Positions 5,731 to 13,648 of a DNA stretch of 32,550 bases are shown here, piece after piece. Position 1 is the first letter of the stretch. Each line of letters starts with the position of its first letter. This DNA is from an uncultured Collinsella sp. (lineage in GTDB: Bacteria; Actinomycetota; Coriobacteriia; Coriobacteriales; Coriobacteriaceae). The translations under genes and the position numbers were made by a program. The stretch covers positions 1 to 32,550 of the forward strand of contig CABRIC010000017.1 of the NCBI GenBank assembly GCA_902470905.1. Reading direction: 5' to 3'. A model generated the notes under the pieces. It searched no databases, had not been told where the DNA came from, and saw nothing but the letters and a program-made list of their open reading frames with translations.

Positions 5731-8199
5731 CTACTGCGATGCAATCTGCGCAAGACGAGCGCTTGCGACTGCCGCCTGACCGTAGGCGATGCAGCCGTCG
5801 TTAACGGGCACGGTTTGGGGAATCAAGACAGTGAGACCCATGCTTTTGAGCTCGCGGGTGAGGAGCTGGAGCAAAAGTCGGTTCATGAACACGCCGCCCG
5901 AGAGCGCGACGGTATCGATGCCTTCGCGCGCGCAGATTTCGCGTGCGATTCGTGCCGAAGAGCGCGCGATGGCGATATGGAAGTCGAGCGCGAGCCTGTA
6001 GGCGGGCGCTCCGGCTTCAATTCCTCCCAAAAGTGCCTCAAAGAGTGCTTTCTGGTCCAGAACATAGGGGCCGTCCAGCCACGATGGGCCAGATGCGAAA
6101 TAGCCGGCGTTGTCGTCGGGAAAATGGGCGATTTCGTTGTCGAGCGCGCGCCAGGCGGCAGCCTCAAGCTCGATGGCGGGTTCGCCCTCGTAGGTTGCCT
6201 TGTCGCAGATGCCCAGAATTGCTGCCGCGGCATCAAAGAGACGCCCCATGCTGCTGGTACGCGGGCTGTTGATGCCGCGCTCGATCATGGTGGCTGTCAC
6301 GCTGCGCGTTTGTTCGTCGAGGCCGTCCAAAAGCCGAGCGGCACCTGGGTGCTCGAGCAGGCCGAGCTCACTGAGCAGGGCGAAGGCGTTGCGGCGGGCG
6401 TCGCGCACGGAGGCCGCCCCACCGGGGAGCGCCCAGGTGCGCAAATGCGCGGCGCGCTCAAAATCGGCGAGACGGGAGATAAGAAACTCACCGCCCCATA
6501 TGGTGCCATCGGTGCCGGCGCCCGTGCCGTCGAAGGCGATGCCAAGGACGCGCGCGTCGGTTGTAAGCTGGCCCGCGGCGATGGCCTCGGCCATTACGCT
6601 CGCGATATGCGCATGATGGTGCTGCACCTCGACGAGCGGCAGATTGCATTTTCGCGCCTGCTCGCGCGCCCACTGGCCCGATAGATAGCTGGGGTGCACA
6701 TCGCAGGCCAAGGCGGCGGGCGCCAAGTCAAAGAGATCTTCCAAGCGCGTGCGCGCGGCGTTCCAGGCATCGAAGGTCCCGCCGTTTTCAACATCGCCGA
6801 TATGCTGCGACACAAAACAGGTCGCCTCGCCGTTCGTCCCTTCACGCGTGAGCGCAATCGTGGCCTTTTGTTGTGGCCCGCAGGCGAGCACGCAGGACGG
6901 AGCGCCGTCGAGCGCCGGCAACGGCAGCGGCTGGGGTGCATATCCGCGAGCGCGGCGTACGGGCATAACGGCGCCGTCAACCACGCGCACTACAGAGTCG
7001 TCGTAGCGCGAGAGAATCGCGCGATCGTTGCCGAGCAACGCGTCGGCGATGCCGGCGGCAACGAGGTGTTCCCAGGCAAGGTCGTCGTCGGTCTCGATGG
7101 GTTCTTCGCTTAGGTTTCCGCTGGTCATGACGAGCGCGTGCATACTGCAGGCTTCTGCCGCGGCAAGCAACAGATGTTGAAGCGGCGTATAGGGGAGCAT
7201 GACGCCGAGCTCGGGCAAGTCGTGCGCGACAGATGGCGCGAGAGCGAGGATGTCGGGGGAGCCGCCGCTCTCGCAAACAGCACGTCGGCGCAGCAGCACA
7301 ATGGGGCGGATACTGCCGGCGAGCAGATCGCGTTCAGCGTCGTCGATATGGCACAGGCGTCCGGCATCGGCAAGACTGCGTACCATGACGGCAAGCGGCT
7401 TATTGCTGCGACGCTTGCGACGGCGCAGCTCGGCCACCGCCTGCTCGTTGGAGGCGTCACAGGATAGATGGAATCCGCCCAGTCCCTTGATAGCGACGAT
7501 ACCGCCGTTGGCCAGCAGCTCAACGCAGCGCTCGATAATGGCGTCGCTGGCCTCGCGTGTGGTGCCGACGGTCGGTGTCGCGGACGAATTCCCGCACGCA
7601 TCGCCGTTTACAGCCTCGCGCCACGTAATATGCGGCCCGCAATCAAAGCAGGCATCGGGTTGCGCGTGAAAACGCCGGTCGAGTGGGTCGGCATACTCCG
7701 CGGCGCACTTGGGACACATGGGGAAACGGTCCATCGATGTGGCCGCTCGGTCATAAGGCAGCGATCGGATGATGGTAAAGCGTGGGCCGCAGTTAGTGCA
7801 GTTGATAAAGGGGTAGTGATAGCGTCGGTCGGCGGGATCGAACAATTCGCGCAGGCAATCGTCACAGGTAGCGATGTCGGGCGAGACGAGCGTCGTGTGT
7901 GCGGTCTGGTCCTGCGATGCTACGATGCGAAAGCCCTGTTCATCGGCGGCATCCCAACCGTTGGCTGCCAGGTCCACAACCTCGACATACTCTATGCGGG
8001 CTGCTGCAGGTGCATGCTCAGAAAGCGCGGCAACAAAAGCATCGAGCGCATCGGCCGGAGCGTGCGCCTCGATATGCACGCCGTCGCCCGCATTGAGCAC
8101 CCATCCGCAAATGCCATGCGCCATGGCCTCGCGATACACAAACGGTCGCATGCCAACGCCCTGCACAATGCCCGTTACATGGATATGCGCATGTCGCAT
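5731..8199 (-). CDS. hypF: Carbamoyltransferase HypF
   Basis: 822 aa. HypF uses carbamoyl phosphate and ATP to carbamoylate the HypE C-terminal cysteine, the first step of cyanide ligand synthesis. Domain order is complete: acylphosphatase-like (about 5-90, with GIVQGVGMRPF), two zinc fingers (Cys112/115/134/137 and Cys162/165/184/187), a YrdC-like domain (about 215-400, with KGLGGFHLSCDA) and a Kae1/TobZ-like carbamoyltransferase domain (about 430-822, with VQHHHAHIASVMAE and GIAFDGTGAGTDG). The ATG at 8199 was chosen because AGGAGG lies nine bases upstream on the minus strand and MRHAHIHVTG opens the acylphosphatase domain; the frame runs further upstream without a binding site. It follows nikR by 29 bases, probably in one transcript. 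Confidence 0.97.
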   Translation of the reverse strand: MRHAHIHVTGIVQGVGMRPFVYREAMAHGICGWVLNAGDGVHIEAHAPADALDAFVAALSEHAPAAARIEYVEVVDLAANGWDAADEQGFRIVASQDQTAHTTLVSPDIATCDDCLRELFDPADRRYHYPFINCTNCGPRFTIIRSLPYDRAATSMDRFPMCPKCAAEYADPLDRRFHAQPDACFDCGPHITWREAVNGDACGNSSATPTVGTTREASDAIIERCVELLANGGIVAIKGLGGFHLSCDASNEQAVAELRRRKRRSNKPLAVMVRSLADAGRLCHIDDAERDLLAGSIRPIVLLRRRAVCESGGSPDILALAPSVAHDLPELGVMLPYTPLQHLLLAAAEACSMHALVMTSGNLSEEPIETDDDLAWEHLVAAGIADALLGNDRAILSRYDDSVVRVVDGAVMPVRRARGYAPQPLPLPALDGAPSCVLACGPQQKATIALTREGTNGEATCFVSQHIGDVENGGTFDAWNAARTRLEDLFDLAPAALACDVHPSYLSGQWAREQARKCNLPLVEVQHHHAHIASVMAEAIAAGQLTTDARVLGIAFDGTGAGTDGTIWGGEFLISRLADFERAAHLRTWALPGGAASVRDARRNAFALLSELGLLEHPGAARLLDGLDEQTRSVTATMIERGINSPRTSSMGRLFDAAAAILGICDKATYEGEPAIELEAAAWRALDNEIAHFPDDNAGYFASGPSWLDGPYVLDQKALFEALLGGIEAGAPAYRLALDFHIAIARSSARIAREICAREGIDTVALSGGVFMNRLLLQLLTRELKSMGLTVLIPQTVPVNDGCIAYGQAAVASARLAQIASQ

Positions 8200-8228
8200 G
8201 CGACCCTCCTTCGTTGAAATGTGTGCTG

Positions 8229-8741
8229 TTACAGCCCCAGGCTCTGCTTGGTGGCGGCGCACGTGAGCTCGCCGTGCTTAACGCCGCGCAGGCCCAGCAG
8301 GCGGTCGGCTAGTTCGTAGACGCGCTCGCCACGACCCTTGAGCGCCAGGATTTCCAAGCAGTTGTGGTGATCCAGATGCACGTGCATGGTCGATACGATC
8401 TCGTCGGTGTAGTCGTGCTGCACTTCGTCCAGACGGCGCGTCAGATCGCCGGTGTGATGGTCGTAGATCATGGTGAGCGACCCGATAACATGCTCATCGG
8501 GCGTGCGCATCTGCTCCTTGGCGATCGAGGCGCGAATCAGGTCACGCACGGCCTCGGAGCGGTTGGCCACGTCGCCGCGGCGCGCGATCTGTTCGTCAAA
8601 ACGGCGCAGCAGGTCGTCCGGTGCGGTAACCGAAAAGCGGACCAGCTCGGAGCCGGAGCCACTACAGTGGCAGCCCGCATCACCGTCCGCCCCGTGCGGA
8701 TGCTCGTGCTCGTACCCGCAGCCGTGCTCGTGTTCGGCCAC
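8229..8741 (-). CDS. nikR: Nickel-responsive regulator NikR with His/Cys-rich N-terminal extension
   Basis: 170 aa; E. coli NikR has 133. A ribbon-helix-helix DNA-binding domain (about 34-75, VRFSVTAPDDLLRRFDEQ) is followed by an ACT-like nickel domain. The high-affinity Ni ligands fit His109, His120, His122 and Cys128 (VHLDHHNC), matching the spacing of His76/87/89/Cys95 in E. coli. The first 26 residues add six His and three Cys (H4, H6, C8, H12, H14, H16, C24, H25, C26), not part of the classic family. The GTG start at 8741 is one base after the stop of the upstream small gene, suggesting coupling. No separate ribosome binding site is clear. Position before hypF links nickel sensing to hydrogenase maturation; it probably controls nickel uptake and perhaps this operon. 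Confidence 0.92.
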   Translation of the reverse strand: MAEHEHGCGYEHEHPHGADGDAGCHCSGSGSELVRFSVTAPDDLLRRFDEQIARRGDVANRSEAVRDLIRASIAKEQMRTPDEHVIGSLTMIYDHHTGDLTRRLDEVQHDYTDEIVSTMHVHLDHHNCLEILALKGRGERVYELADRLLGLRGVKHGELTCAATKQSLGL

Positions 8742-8742
8742 C

Positions 8743-8991
8743 TTACACCAGCTTCACGGAGCCGACGGAGTTGTGGTCGGCCTCGATGGCCTCTTCGTAG
8801 CCCTCGAGTGCGTCGTGGGCCTCGTGCAGCGCGGCCATGGCGGCCTCGAGCTTGGCGCCGATGCGCTCCATGTCAAAATTCTCGGTCGCATGCAGCAACT
8901 GATGGCTCCATTCGTGAGCGAGCTCGATGGTGTCGTCGACCTGCTTGACGCTCATGGCAAGCTGGCTCATGTTCATTCCAACATCATGCAT
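8743..8991 (-). CDS. Small helical protein, first gene of the nikR-hyp cluster
   Basis: 82 aa. The ATG at 8991 is preceded by AAGGAG eight bases upstream on the minus strand. The sequence is rich in Ala, Glu, His and Met, and looks almost wholly alpha-helical (SVKQVDDTIELAHEWSHQL, EAAMAALHEAHDALEG), possibly a helical hairpin. No signal peptide or membrane segment. Its stop lies one base before the nikR start, so expression of the two is probably coupled. I do not recognise the family. The His residues and position before nikR allow a role in nickel or hydrogenase biology, but that is only inference. Confidence 0.8.
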   Translation of the reverse strand: MHDVGMNMSQLAMSVKQVDDTIELAHEWSHQLLHATENFDMERIGAKLEAAMAALHEAHDALEGYEEAIEADHNSVGSVKLV

Positions 8992-9062
8992 GGGAAATCT
9001 CCTTTTGTATGGGGCAGTTCAGTGGTTCAGATTTTACTACGCCCGCTCTGCGCGCAGCTGCA

Positions 9063-9101
9063 TAAGAAAACGGGTACGAGTCTGTGCGACCCGCACCCGT
9101 T
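9063..9101 (-). terminator. Intrinsic terminator of the thioredoxin gene
   Basis: On the minus strand a 14-bp stem with two G-U pairs (9101-9088 with 9082-9069) around loop GCACA is followed by a T-rich tract (TTCTTATG). It separates the thioredoxin unit from the nikR-hyp operon downstream. Confidence 0.8.
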
Positions 9102-9222
9102 CACTGGGGGCTGTTTGTGACTACCATACTATCCGTGGTTGCACTCGGTGCATCCAGAAGTCCGGCGAGCGGTGCAAAAGCGCTCATGGACGGCAGGCAG
9201 ACGGCAACATGTAACAAGCGTA

Positions 9223-9543
9223 TTACAGATGCTTCTCCAGCAGCGCCTGCAGCCTCGCCTTGGGCAGAGCGCCAACCGAGCGGTCAATCTCCTCGCCGTT
9301 CTTAAACACAACCAGCGTGGGGATGCTCATGACGCCATACTTCATGGCCAGGTCCTGGTTGTCGTCGACGTTGCATTTGGCAACGGCAAGCTTGCCCGCC
9401 AGCTCATCGGCAACCTCGTCAACGATGGGCGAGAGGGATCGACAGGGCCCGCACCACGGTGCCCAAAAATCGACCAGCACGGGCAGACTGTCGTTAACGA
9501 TGGAATCGAAGTTCTCGGGGGTAATCTGATTAATGTCAGCCAT
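9223..9543 (-). CDS. trxA: Thioredoxin
   Basis: 106 aa, normal length. Small cytoplasmic disulfide reductase that receives electrons from thioredoxin reductase and reduces protein disulfides. The active site WCGPC is at residues 30-34 (Cys31, Cys34) and the cis-proline is in SIPTLVVF. Buried Asp25 (VDFWAPWCGPC) is present. The ATG at 9543 has GGAGG seven bases upstream on the minus strand; the open frame extends further but without a binding site. It is a single-gene unit, with a terminator 120 bases downstream. No thioredoxin reductase is adjacent. Confidence 0.95.
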   Translation of the reverse strand: MADINQITPENFDSIVNDSLPVLVDFWAPWCGPCRSLSPIVDEVADELAGKLAVAKCNVDDNQDLAMKYGVMSIPTLVVFKNGEEIDRSVGALPKARLQALLEKHL

Positions 9544-9645
9544 GGTGACCTCCATAATGCGACGCGACTCGGCCGCGTAAAACTCAGTACGACCGTGCTT
9601 ATACCCAGCCGCCCGCAAAGCAACCACTCGCGGCCGGCTCTTTTA

Positions 9646-9651
9646 TATAAT
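9646..9651 (+). promoter_or_regulatory. Probable -10 box of the UDG-like gene
   Basis: TATAAT at 9646-9651, 28 bases upstream of the start codon at 9680. No good -35 is seen at 17 bases. It lies between the divergent thioredoxin gene and this gene. Confidence 0.4.
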
Positions 9652-9679
9652 GGTGGGCACGCAAACGATTGGAGAGCGC

Positions 9680-10255
9680 ATGCCCACGTCACAAAGCCAG
9701 AAAAAAGAGGCCATCGCCCAGGCGGCCGAGCAGGAGCTCGCATCGCTCGCGGGTCGCGGCGTGCGTATCGCGGGCAACGCGTGCTCGCCGATCGTACTAG
9801 TCAAAGGCGATTTGGACGAGGCCGAGCGTTCGGGTGGCGAGCTTGCCGCCGGCCCGGATGGCGCGGCGTTGCGCAAGGCGCTTGGGGCTATCGGCTACGC
9901 GCCCGAGGATTTTTGCGTGCTGGCAAGCGTCGCCGGCGTGGGTGACGGAGCGGTCACGGTGGGCGAGACTCTGCCGTGCGAGCTGTTCCGCGAGGCGCTC
10001 GAGGCCTTGGACCCCGAGGCGGTGCTACTGCTCGACAACAACGCGGCCGATGCCATGCGCGAGACCTACGCCGATATGCTCGTGGCGATCGATGACTTCG
10101 ACACCGCCATGCTCAAGCCCGGCCTGGTCGCCCATGTGCAGGGCCGCCGCGTGCTCGCGCTCGACGGCTTTGAGGCGGCACTCACTGACAAAGCCGCCAA
10201 GCAGCGCATGTGGGCATACATCAAGCAGCTGACCCCGGCAGCCGCTCCGCTGTAG
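9680..10255 (+). CDS. Hypothetical protein resembling a degenerate uracil-DNA glycosylase fold
   Basis: 191 aa from ATG 9680, preceded by GGAGAG (9671-9676). I do not recognise a named family, but the layout recalls family 4/5 uracil-DNA glycosylases. VLVKGDLDEAERSGGELAAG followed by ALRKALGAIGY sits where those enzymes have GEAPG...G.PF.G.AG..L...L...GL. ALDPEAVLLLDNNAADAM resembles the P..I..LG..A strand-helix, and LALDGFEAALTDKAAKQRMWAYIKQL resembles the C-terminal HP..LLR......W..L. The catalytic-loop and Fe-S cysteine residues are not evident, so if related it is probably not an active glycosylase. Convergent with the histidine kinase gene, 18 bases apart. Confidence 0.8.
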   Translation: MPTSQSQKKEAIAQAAEQELASLAGRGVRIAGNACSPIVLVKGDLDEAERSGGELAAGPDGAALRKALGAIGYAPEDFCVLASVAGVGDGAVTVGETLPCELFREALEALDPEAVLLLDNNAADAMRETYADMLVAIDDFDTAMLKPGLVAHVQGRRVLALDGFEAALTDKAAKQRMWAYIKQLTPAAAPL

Positions 10256-10273
10256 CGAGGCTGGCGGCAGCCC

Positions 10274-11551
10274 CTACATCACGGCGCGCAGCTCAAACCG
10301 ATCGCCGTTAATGCGGAACTGGCAGTTGCCGTTCATGCGCTCCACGGCAAGTTTGATGCTCCTGGTGCCAAAGCCGTGGCCCGCATGCCGGGTCACGGGC
10401 ATGCCGTCGACCATGCGCGGCGCGCGGTCAAACGTGTTGGAAACTAACAGCAGCAGCTGGCCGTCCTCTAATCGCAGGTCAAAGTCGACGAATCGCTTTC
10501 CTTGGGGTGCGGCGCTTGCGGCGGTGATAGCGTTTTCCAAGGCATTTGAGAGCACGCTAAACAGGTCGGCGTCACCTACGTGGATGGTTTCGGGTACGGC
10601 GGCGCGCAGGTTGGCGGTAATGCCGTTTCTGTTGATATCCGAGTTAAATGACGAAAGCGCGATGTTTACGGTCTCGTTGGCGCAGAAGCGGCGTACGGCG
10701 GTGCGGTCGCCGGCTTCGCAGAGTTCGTCGATGCGATCGAGCGCCTCGTCGGTGTGGCCCTCCTCAATTAAAGCGGCCAGGCCGCGTAGGAAGTGGCGCA
10801 TGTCGTGGCGCAGAATCGACAGCTCGCGCCCAGATTGACGCCAAGCCTCGAGCTCTTTGATGGCGGCGCTGTCGCGGGTTTCGAGCATCCAGCGCTCTCG
10901 CTCGGCGGTTTCCTTTTCTTCGTATTCGCGCAGGTAAACGGCAAGAAACATAAGATAGAAGGCACAGAGCGCAAATGCCAAAAACTCAACCGTCACCACC
11001 GAGCCCGAGTGGAACAGCGTGGTGTAGACGTTGGTGGCATAGTCAAAGACGTAATAGACGAGCGGCAGGATTAAAAGGATGCCCAGCTCGGTGGTGCTTT
11101 TAATCGCCAAGCGCGGACCGATGTCGCCGGCCCAATGCAGCAGGACGGCAAAGACGGCGAGTGTGGTCGCGATGCGCGCCAGATAGTACGCGATCTGAGA
11201 ATCGGTTGCGGCAAATGCGGCGATGCCCATCCAATTGCTGAACTGGCAGCTCAGATAGGCACTCGTAATGCCGAGCACGGCAAGCAGCGGGCTCAGGCGG
11301 TAGCGCGCGCACAAATAGATGATGAGCGGCAGATGCACGACGAGCGGATATACCTGGCGGGCGAAAAGCTCTCCGCCGACGGCATTGGCGAGGCCAAATG
11401 CGCATCCGGTTACAGCACCGACCAGCACCAGTTCAAGCGCATGACGCCGGTTGATCTCGACACCGCACAGCGCCGCCGAGGCAAAGACGCCAAAGAGCAG
11501 CGTCGTGGCGTGGTGGATTGCCCAAAGGACCATTTCGACCGAGGAGACCAT
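10274..11551 (-). CDS. GHKL sensor histidine kinase (AgrC/VirS-like)
   Basis: 425 aa. Residues 1-207 hold about six membrane helices, as in peptide-sensing AgrC-type kinases. A cytoplasmic coiled coil (about 208-245, REYEEKETAERERW) leads to the dimerisation segment SILRHDMRHFLRG with His249 as the likely phosphorylated residue. The ATPase domain has the N box VLSNALENAI (about 333-342) and a glycine-rich GHGFGTRSI segment near the end. The ATG at 11551 overlaps the stop of the response regulator by one base (TGATG), so the pair is coupled. No AgrB or AgrD-like peptide gene was found nearby, so the signal is unknown. Confidence 0.92.
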   Translation of the reverse strand: MVSSVEMVLWAIHHATTLLFGVFASAALCGVEINRRHALELVLVGAVTGCAFGLANAVGGELFARQVYPLVVHLPLIIYLCARYRLSPLLAVLGITSAYLSCQFSNWMGIAAFAATDSQIAYYLARIATTLAVFAVLLHWAGDIGPRLAIKSTTELGILLILPLVYYVFDYATNVYTTLFHSGSVVTVEFLAFALCAFYLMFLAVYLREYEEKETAERERWMLETRDSAAIKELEAWRQSGRELSILRHDMRHFLRGLAALIEEGHTDEALDRIDELCEAGDRTAVRRFCANETVNIALSSFNSDINRNGITANLRAAVPETIHVGDADLFSVLSNALENAITAASAAPQGKRFVDFDLRLEDGQLLLLVSNTFDRAPRMVDGMPVTRHAGHGFGTRSIKLAVERMNGNCQFRINGDRFELRAVM

Positions 11552-12273
11552 CAGTGTCTCCCACCCTCAAAGCGCGCCGCAAAGTAGGCGTCTTGGAATC
11601 CCTGCTTGCAGCTGCGCGAAAGCGGGATGCACGCGCCCGAGCGCATGACGATGTCCGTGCGGTCAAAGTGATCGATATTGCGCAGGTTGACCTGGTAGCT
11701 GCGGTGGCATTTAAAGAAGACCGCGTTTTGCTCCAAGCGGTCCTCGACGCTGCGGAACGACTCGAGTGCCTCGATATCGCGTCCGTCGCGCAGGTGGAAG
11801 ACCACGTGCTTGTTGCGCGCCTCGGCATATTCGATGTCGGACATGCGCAGGGCGTGGTAGCCAAAGGAAGTTTTGATCACGAGCTCGTCGGTTGCCGCCG
11901 GGCGCATGCTCGAAAGCTCGTCGAGTAACTGCGCCAGGCGTTCGTAAGTCACAGGCTTGAGCAGATAGTCGAAGGCACGGACCTCGTAGGATTCCAGCGC
12001 GAACTCGGGCGACGAGGTGAGGAACACCAGGCGCACGGCGGTGTCGGCCTGGCGCAATTCGCGTGCGGTGTCCATGCCGTTGACGAGCGGCATGATCATG
12101 TCGAGCAGAATGATGTCGGCGCGCGATGCGGCATGGCGGGCCAGCAGGTCCTCGCCGCGCGTGACGAGCGCAACATCGACCGCCGTGCCCGTCTCGGTCG
12201 ACCAACGGTCGATCATCCGGTGCAGTCTATCTAGAAAAGCGACATCATCGTCGCAGGCAATAATCTTGAGCAT
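11551..12273 (-). CDS. LytTR-family response regulator (AgrA/VirR-like)
   Basis: 240 aa. Receiver domain at residues 1-120 with acidic pocket CDDD (8-10), phospho-acceptor Asp58 (IILLDMIMP) and conserved Lys106 (YLLKPV). A C-terminal LytTR DNA-binding domain (about 130-232) contains YAEARNKHVVF and FFKCHRSYQVNLRNID, typical of the family. It pairs with the overlapping histidine kinase; target genes are unknown. The start has a GGGGG tract upstream on the minus strand. The pair is transcribed away from the nad operon; the gap between them (12274-12565) holds both leaders. Confidence 0.94.
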   Translation of the reverse strand: MLKIIACDDDVAFLDRLHRMIDRWSTETGTAVDVALVTRGEDLLARHAASRADIILLDMIMPLVNGMDTARELRQADTAVRLVFLTSSPEFALESYEVRAFDYLLKPVTYERLAQLLDELSSMRPAATDELVIKTSFGYHALRMSDIEYAEARNKHVVFHLRDGRDIEALESFRSVEDRLEQNAVFFKCHRSYQVNLRNIDHFDRTDIVMRSGACIPLSRSCKQGFQDAYFAARFEGGRH

Positions 12274-12480
12274 TCGGCCCCCTTAAGTAGTTCGATTTTG
12301 CCACATCGGGCACGCACCGCTTGCGGAGGTGCGGACCGTTTGCGCCCCACGGCGTGCAACTCGCGCCAAGCGGTATTGCGGTGGCGAAAGATGCCTCCTG
12401 CGCTATCGAGAGCTCGGCTATCCTCAGCTTGCCAGTTCAAAAATGGACCTGCCACATGATTGAATCTTTTTTTCAACTTT

Positions 12481-12530
12481 ACACCTAGCTTTACAGCTGT
12501 CTTGTCAGCTGTAAAGCTAGGTGTCATACT
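12481..12530 (+). promoter_or_regulatory. nad operon promoter overlapped by a 19-bp palindromic operator (likely NiaR site)
   Basis: ACACCTAGCTTTACAGCTG (12481-12499) and its exact reverse complement (12506-12524) flank TCTTGT. A promoter TTGTCA (12502-12507), 17 bases, CATACT (12525-12530) lies over the right arm, so a bound repressor would block it. NiaR, the nicotinate-responsive repressor of NAD synthesis, is encoded at the end of this operon, so it is the likely ligand. The remainder of 12274-12565 holds no gene I can support. Confidence 0.7.
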
Positions 12531-12565
12531 AAAGCCCCAAGATTCGCCAAAAGAGAGGGGCCTTG

Positions 12566-13591
12566 ATGGCACAGAGCGCGAACATGGATGCGTCGGAGCT
12601 TGCACGCGATATCGCGGCCGGCCTGGCATCGGCAACGACGGCAACGGAGCGCGTGGCACTGGTGCCCGCAGAGCTCGTCGAGGCCATTCAGCAACTAAAA
12701 ACCCAACGTGACGCGGTAATCCTGGCGCACTATTACGTGGCGCCCGAGGTGCAGGCCGTGGCTGATTACGTCGGCGACAGCTTCTACCTGGCCAAGCTCG
12801 CCAAGAGTCTGCCGCAGCAGACCATCGTGCTGTGCGGCGTGGAGTTTATGGGCGAGAGCGCCAAGCTGCTCAATCCCACTAAGACCGTGCTGCTGCCCGA
12901 GCCGGGCGCGGACTGTCCCATGGCGCACATGGTCAAGCGCGAGACGGTCGACGCGGCGCGCGCCGAGTACGGCGACGACCTGGCTGTCGTCTGCTACGTC
13001 AACTCCACGGTCGAGATCAAGAGCTGGAGCGACGTGTGCGTCACCAGCTCCAACGCCGTTAAGATTGTGTCCGAGCTGCCGCAGCAGCATATCCTGTTCA
13101 TTCCCGACCAAAACCTGGGCCGCTTCGTAGCCGAGCAGGTGCCGCAAAAGCACGTCATCCTCAACAACGGCTACTGCCCGCGCCATCACATCATCACCGT
13201 CGAGCAGATCGTCGACGCGACGGAGGCGCATCCCGACGCGCTCGTGCTGGCGCATCCCGAGTGCAAGGCCGACGTCCTAGCCGAGGCCGACTACATCGGC
13301 TCCACCGCCGGCATCATCAAGTATGCCGAGGAGTCCGATGCGAGCGAGTTCATTATCGTGACGGTTCGCGGCGTGCTCTACGAGCTCGAGCGCCGCTGCC
13401 AGGGCACCGGCAAGAAGTTCTACTTCCCCGCGGTGCAGCCCACCTGCGTCAACATGGATCTCATCACGCTCGAAAAGCTCGTGCGCTGCCTGGAGACGGG
13501 CGAGGGCGAGGTGCAAATCGGCGTGTCGGACGAGGCTGCCGACCAGGCCAAACTTACGCTCGACCGTATGCTCGAGTACGCAGCACGCTAA
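12566..13591 (+). CDS. nadA: Quinolinate synthase NadA
   Basis: 341 aa. NadA condenses iminoaspartate from NadB with dihydroxyacetone phosphate to quinolinate, using a [4Fe-4S] cluster. Likely cluster ligands are Cys90 (LCGVEFMGE), Cys204 (NNGYCPRHH) and Cys294 (VQPTCVNMD). HYYVAPEVQAVADYVGDS and IGSTAGIIKY are signature segments. The ATG at 12566 follows GAGAGGGG (12553-12560). It is the first gene of nadA-nadB-nadC-niaR. Confidence 0.97.
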   Translation: MAQSANMDASELARDIAAGLASATTATERVALVPAELVEAIQQLKTQRDAVILAHYYVAPEVQAVADYVGDSFYLAKLAKSLPQQTIVLCGVEFMGESAKLLNPTKTVLLPEPGADCPMAHMVKRETVDAARAEYGDDLAVVCYVNSTVEIKSWSDVCVTSSNAVKIVSELPQQHILFIPDQNLGRFVAEQVPQKHVILNNGYCPRHHIITVEQIVDATEAHPDALVLAHPECKADVLAEADYIGSTAGIIKYAEESDASEFIIVTVRGVLYELERRCQGTGKKFYFPAVQPTCVNMDLITLEKLVRCLETGEGEVQIGVSDEAADQAKLTLDRMLEYAAR

Positions 13592-13648
13592 GCCAGATGT
13601 GACATGAGGGACCATCCCTTATGCCATATTACAAGGGAGAGGATTCCT

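Noticed and set aside
12274..12480. AgrD-like signal peptide gene next to the LytTR/GHKL pair
   Set aside because: No short frame on either strand has a ribosome binding site with an amphipathic leader and Cys-containing core, and there is no AgrB-like protease gene nearby.
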